NCBI GenBank assembly: GCA_020047875.1
Contig: JAIFNE010000127.1
Coordinates: forward strand, 1 to 8,035
Reading direction: 5' to 3'
DNA from: Hydrogenophaga sp.
GTDB lineage: Bacteria; Pseudomonadota; Gammaproteobacteria; Burkholderiales; Burkholderiaceae_C
Length of the DNA: 8,035 nucleotides
Shown: positions 6,457 to 8,035 of the stretch, one piece after another
How the letters are laid out: each line of letters starts with the position of its first letter
How positions within the stretch are numbered: position 1 is the stretch's first letter
The notes under the pieces: generated by a model
Seen by the model: the letters and a program-made list of their open reading frames with translations, nothing else
Database searches by the model: none
Told to the model about the DNA's origin: nothing
Translations under genes and position numbers: made by a program

Positions 6457-7229
6457 GTGCGGGTGCTTTCGAACCAGGCCTGGCTGGCCGCCAGCAGGCG
6501 TTGATCCGTCCGGTCAAGCGTGAGAGGTGTGATGGAAACAAGGCCCTGCTCGATGGCCTCGAAATCCGTCCCAGCCTCGGGCAACCCAGGATGGAACAGA
6601 CCGATCCAGAGCCCGGCGGGCCCGCGCGGCGCATGAGCTGGCGATACAGACTCGGCTGGTGCCCGGCGGCCCATATGCGTGAGTTTTACTCCGCGCGGCG
6701 CACCGGCCGGTAGGTTGATGTTCCACAGCGGCCCCTGATCGAGCAGGCCTTGCTCAACCAATGCCACCACGAGCGCCATGCCGCCGTCGATGTCGGGCGC
6801 AGGCTGGCCGCTGCGCCAGACTGCGGAAATGGCCAGTGCGGGCACCCCAAACAAGGCAGCAACCTGAGCTGCACCCACCGTGCCGGAGTACAGCAGATCA
6901 TCGCCCAGGTTCTCGCCATGATTGATGCCCGAGAACACGCAGCGTGGCGGCCCACCCAACTGTTCCGCCAGAGCTGTACCCAGACCACCGGCCAGGGCTG
7001 CATGTACACAGTCGGCCGGTGTTCCGGCCACGGCCCAAGCATCGGCCTCGACCCGGCGCACACCCACCGGTCGGTCAAGGGTGGTGGACTGCGAAGCGCC
7101 GCTGCAATTGCGATCGGGCGCAACGCGCAACGATGGGCCCAGCCGCGCCACACAGCGCCGCAGGGCCTCAAGGCCCGGCGCATGAAGACCATCGTCATTG
7201 ACCAGCAGATGCGGCAGGCGGACAGACAT
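6453..7229 (-). CDS. surE: 5'/3'-nucleotidase SurE
   Basis: 258 residues, typical for SurE, a divalent-metal (Mn/Mg) nucleotidase that dephosphorylates 5'- and 3'-nucleoside monophosphates and, in some species, short polyphosphate. The active-site motifs are intact: LLVNDDGLHAPG (D12, D13), APDRNCSGASQS (S43), AGTPADCVH (69-76) and SGINHGENLGDDLLYSGTVGA (N103). The C-terminal TDFEAIEQGLVSITPLTLD block is also typical. The ATG is the first start after an in-frame TGA 18 nt upstream; no clear Shine-Dalgarno precedes it. It is the first gene of the minus-strand block, so the operon promoter should lie in 7230-7530. SurE often neighbours pcm, nlpD or rpoS in proteobacteria; none of these is here, and the gene instead leads a transport operon. 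Confidence 0.93.
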   Translation of the reverse strand: MSVRLPHLLVNDDGLHAPGLEALRRCVARLGPSLRVAPDRNCSGASQSTTLDRPVGVRRVEADAWAVAGTPADCVHAALAGGLGTALAEQLGGPPRCVFSGINHGENLGDDLLYSGTVGAAQVAALFGVPALAISAVWRSGQPAPDIDGGMALVVALVEQGLLDQGPLWNINLPAGAPRGVKLTHMGRRAPAESVSPAHAPRGPAGLWIGLFHPGLPEAGTDFEAIEQGLVSITPLTLDRTDQRLLAASQAWFESTRT

Positions 7230-7258
7230 GAGTGAAAGACCCGATCAACAAAGCCCGC

Positions 7259-7282
7259 CAGAATGTCACGTCAGAATGTCAC
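7259..7282. repeat. Tandem direct repeat upstream of surE, possible operator
   Basis: CAGAATGTCAC occurs twice, at 7259-7269 and 7272-7282, 13 bp apart start to start. It lies 30-53 bp upstream of the surE ATG. The second copy is followed by TCTC and GTGAC (7287-7291), giving an inverted GTCAC/GTGAC pair. Tandem half-sites at this distance are typical of an operator or activator site, but I recognise no regulator. The pattern resembles Pho-box halves only loosely, and the 13-bp period does not fit the 11 bp of a Pho box. Confidence 0.45.
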
Positions 7283-7533
7283 TCTCGTGACGACCGGTCA
7301 TCGCAGCACCAAAAGGCCGATCCGCCATTGCGGCGCACGCCGAAGCTTTTAACAGGGCCGAGGCCATCATCGTGTGCCCAGCGCTGCGTCCAGTCGGCGT
7401 GCCCGGGGTGGGCCGTGATGTCGGGGTTGTCTTACTTGTCGAGGTAGTGGCGAGCCTTCAGGCTAAGGCCGAGCGCGGTTGCGCCCATCCTCCAACCCAG
7501 CACCGAACGGATGAACAGCGTGTCGATCGAACA
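7283..7533 (-). other. Intergenic region upstream of surE, with a minus-strand frame broken by one stop
   Basis: No intact gene is seen. On the minus strand one frame is open from just after a TAG (7534-7536) to a TGA (7279-7281), except for a single TAA at 7432-7434. The first part reads IDTLFIRSVLGWRMGATALG and continues to KARHYLDK before the TAA; the second includes ITAHPGHADWTQRWAHDDG. I recognise neither. In DNA this GC-rich, an 84-codon frame with one stop can arise by chance, so a decayed gene is only a possibility. A clear sigma70 promoter for surE is not visible. Confidence 0.3.
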
Positions 7534-7564
7534 CTATTGATCCGGCCCTCTGAAGTCTTGGGTT

Positions 7565-7591
7565 CCGTTCGGGCTGAGCCTGTCAAAGCCC
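7565..7591. repeat. Dispersed intergenic repeat (GGGCTGAGCCTGTC type)
   Basis: The sequence begins CCGTTCGGGCTGAGCC and continues TGTCAAAGCCC. From memory it matches a short dispersed intergenic element, common in Comamonadaceae and other proteobacteria, usually written with TGTCGAAGCCC. This copy has A for G at one site. Its centre is self-complementary (GGCTGAGCC). It marks non-coding DNA and supports a betaproteobacterial source. Only one copy is present here. Confidence 0.5.
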
Positions 7592-7894
7592 AGCCAGCGG
7601 CAGGTCTATGATCAGATAAGAATGAATGTGTGACTTGCGCGCGATGTCAGCAGCGCCACAAGAGCACGTTCGGCCCCCCGCTATACCGCCGTCGTCGCGG
7701 GTGAACACCGAGGTGGCCAAGCGCGGGTGCCACCCAACCCCGCAACCCGTGCTCGCATGCCAGTGACTCTGACACGTCGAGGGGTTGGTCACGTCGACAA
7801 TCTTTGTTTTTCCGCCCGCGCGCTGAATGACGATGAACAGCTCCCGATTGCCGGGCATAGGCAATCGCTGCCTTGCGCAGCCCAGGCGCTGCAA
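7592..7894. other. Region without a recognisable gene
   Basis: Between the dispersed repeat and the edge gene I see no gene, RNA or terminator that can be supported. A minus-strand frame covers the stretch (stop near 7583), including ELFIVIQRAGGKTKIVDVTN. It lies just downstream of the edge gene in a different frame, so a frameshifted tail of that gene is conceivable. I recognise no family. Confidence 0.3.
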
Positions 7895-8035
7895 TCAGGT
7901 CTTGTTGGTTGCCGCCGTTACGGTTGGGGTTGCGTTCTCGGTTTGCTGCATCGCACCGACCTGTACCGACAGGTCCAGCAGCCGCGCCTTGGAGCTGTAG
8001 TAGCGGTCCAGGCGCCATTGCTTGAGCAGGTCCAT
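7895..8035 (-). CDS. 3' end of an unrecognised minus-strand gene (5' cut by window edge)
   Basis: A minus-strand frame enters from the right edge and ends at TGA 7895-7897, giving 46 residues: it begins MDLLKQWRLDRYYSSKARLL and ends in a threonine-rich tail. The ATG falls exactly on the last bases of the window, so it may be internal rather than the start. The front part is charged and probably helical; the Ala/Thr-rich end looks like a disordered tail. I do not recognise the family. Codon use is GC-rich like the neighbours. It points the same way as surE but is separated from it by about 660 bp, so it is probably not part of that operon. Confidence 0.35.
   Translation of the reverse strand: MDLLKQWRLDRYYSSKARLLDLSVQVGAMQQTENATPTVTAATNKT

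Noticed and set aside
7312..7351. AAAAGG...CTTTT flanks with GC-rich centre, possible terminator upstream of surE
   Set aside because: The inner complementary stretches leave impossible loops of about two bases, and the outer arms do not pair continuously. No credible stem followed by a T-run forms on either strand.
1..8035. CRISPR array, tRNA/rRNA genes, insertion sequence or integrase
   Set aside because: No regularly spaced repeats, no tRNA-like cloverleaf and no transposase or recombinase motifs were seen in any frame.

Overview
The window is about 8 kb of GC-rich DNA (estimated by eye in the low to mid 60s percent). It looks like a chromosomal segment of a betaproteobacterium, probably Burkholderiales. 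This rests on the UvrD-type C-terminus at the left edge, the codon use, and a dispersed repeat at 7565-7591 with the GGGCTGAGCCTGTC core that I associate with that group. The species cannot be named from the sequence.

Left edge (1-522): the last 29 codons of a UvrD-like DNA helicase on the + strand, then about 420 bp with no intact gene. This stretch holds a strong intrinsic terminator pointing leftwards (119-149), two further hairpin-forming inverted repeats (189-212 and 264-301), and a broken + strand remnant of the C-terminal domain of an AMP-forming acyl-CoA ligase (about 335-522). The remnant runs tail to tail into the 3' end of the main operon.

Main block (509-7229): six tightly packed minus-strand genes, read right to left: surE 5'/3'-nucleotidase, a phosphoglycolate-phosphatase-like HAD hydrolase, a periplasmic binding protein, a fused two-domain ABC permease, an ABC ATPase, and a PhoD-like metallophosphatase. 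Four junctions overlap by 1-13 nt; the only gap is 56 nt, before the binding protein. The transporter belongs to the ferric-ion/AfuABC/phosphonate family. Its binding protein appears to lack the usual ferric tyrosine pair, and three unrelated phosphatase families flank it. My inference is that the operon imports an organophosphate (sugar phosphate, nucleotide, phosphodiester or phosphonate) and removes phosphate in the cytoplasm. The PhoD-like enzyme has no export signal, which fits. I know of no named system with exactly this composition.

Right edge (7230-8035): about 660 bp without a recognisable gene. It carries a tandem direct repeat 30-53 bp upstream of surE, a long minus-strand frame broken by one TAA, the dispersed repeat, and at the very edge the 3' end of an unrecognised minus-strand gene (7895-8035).
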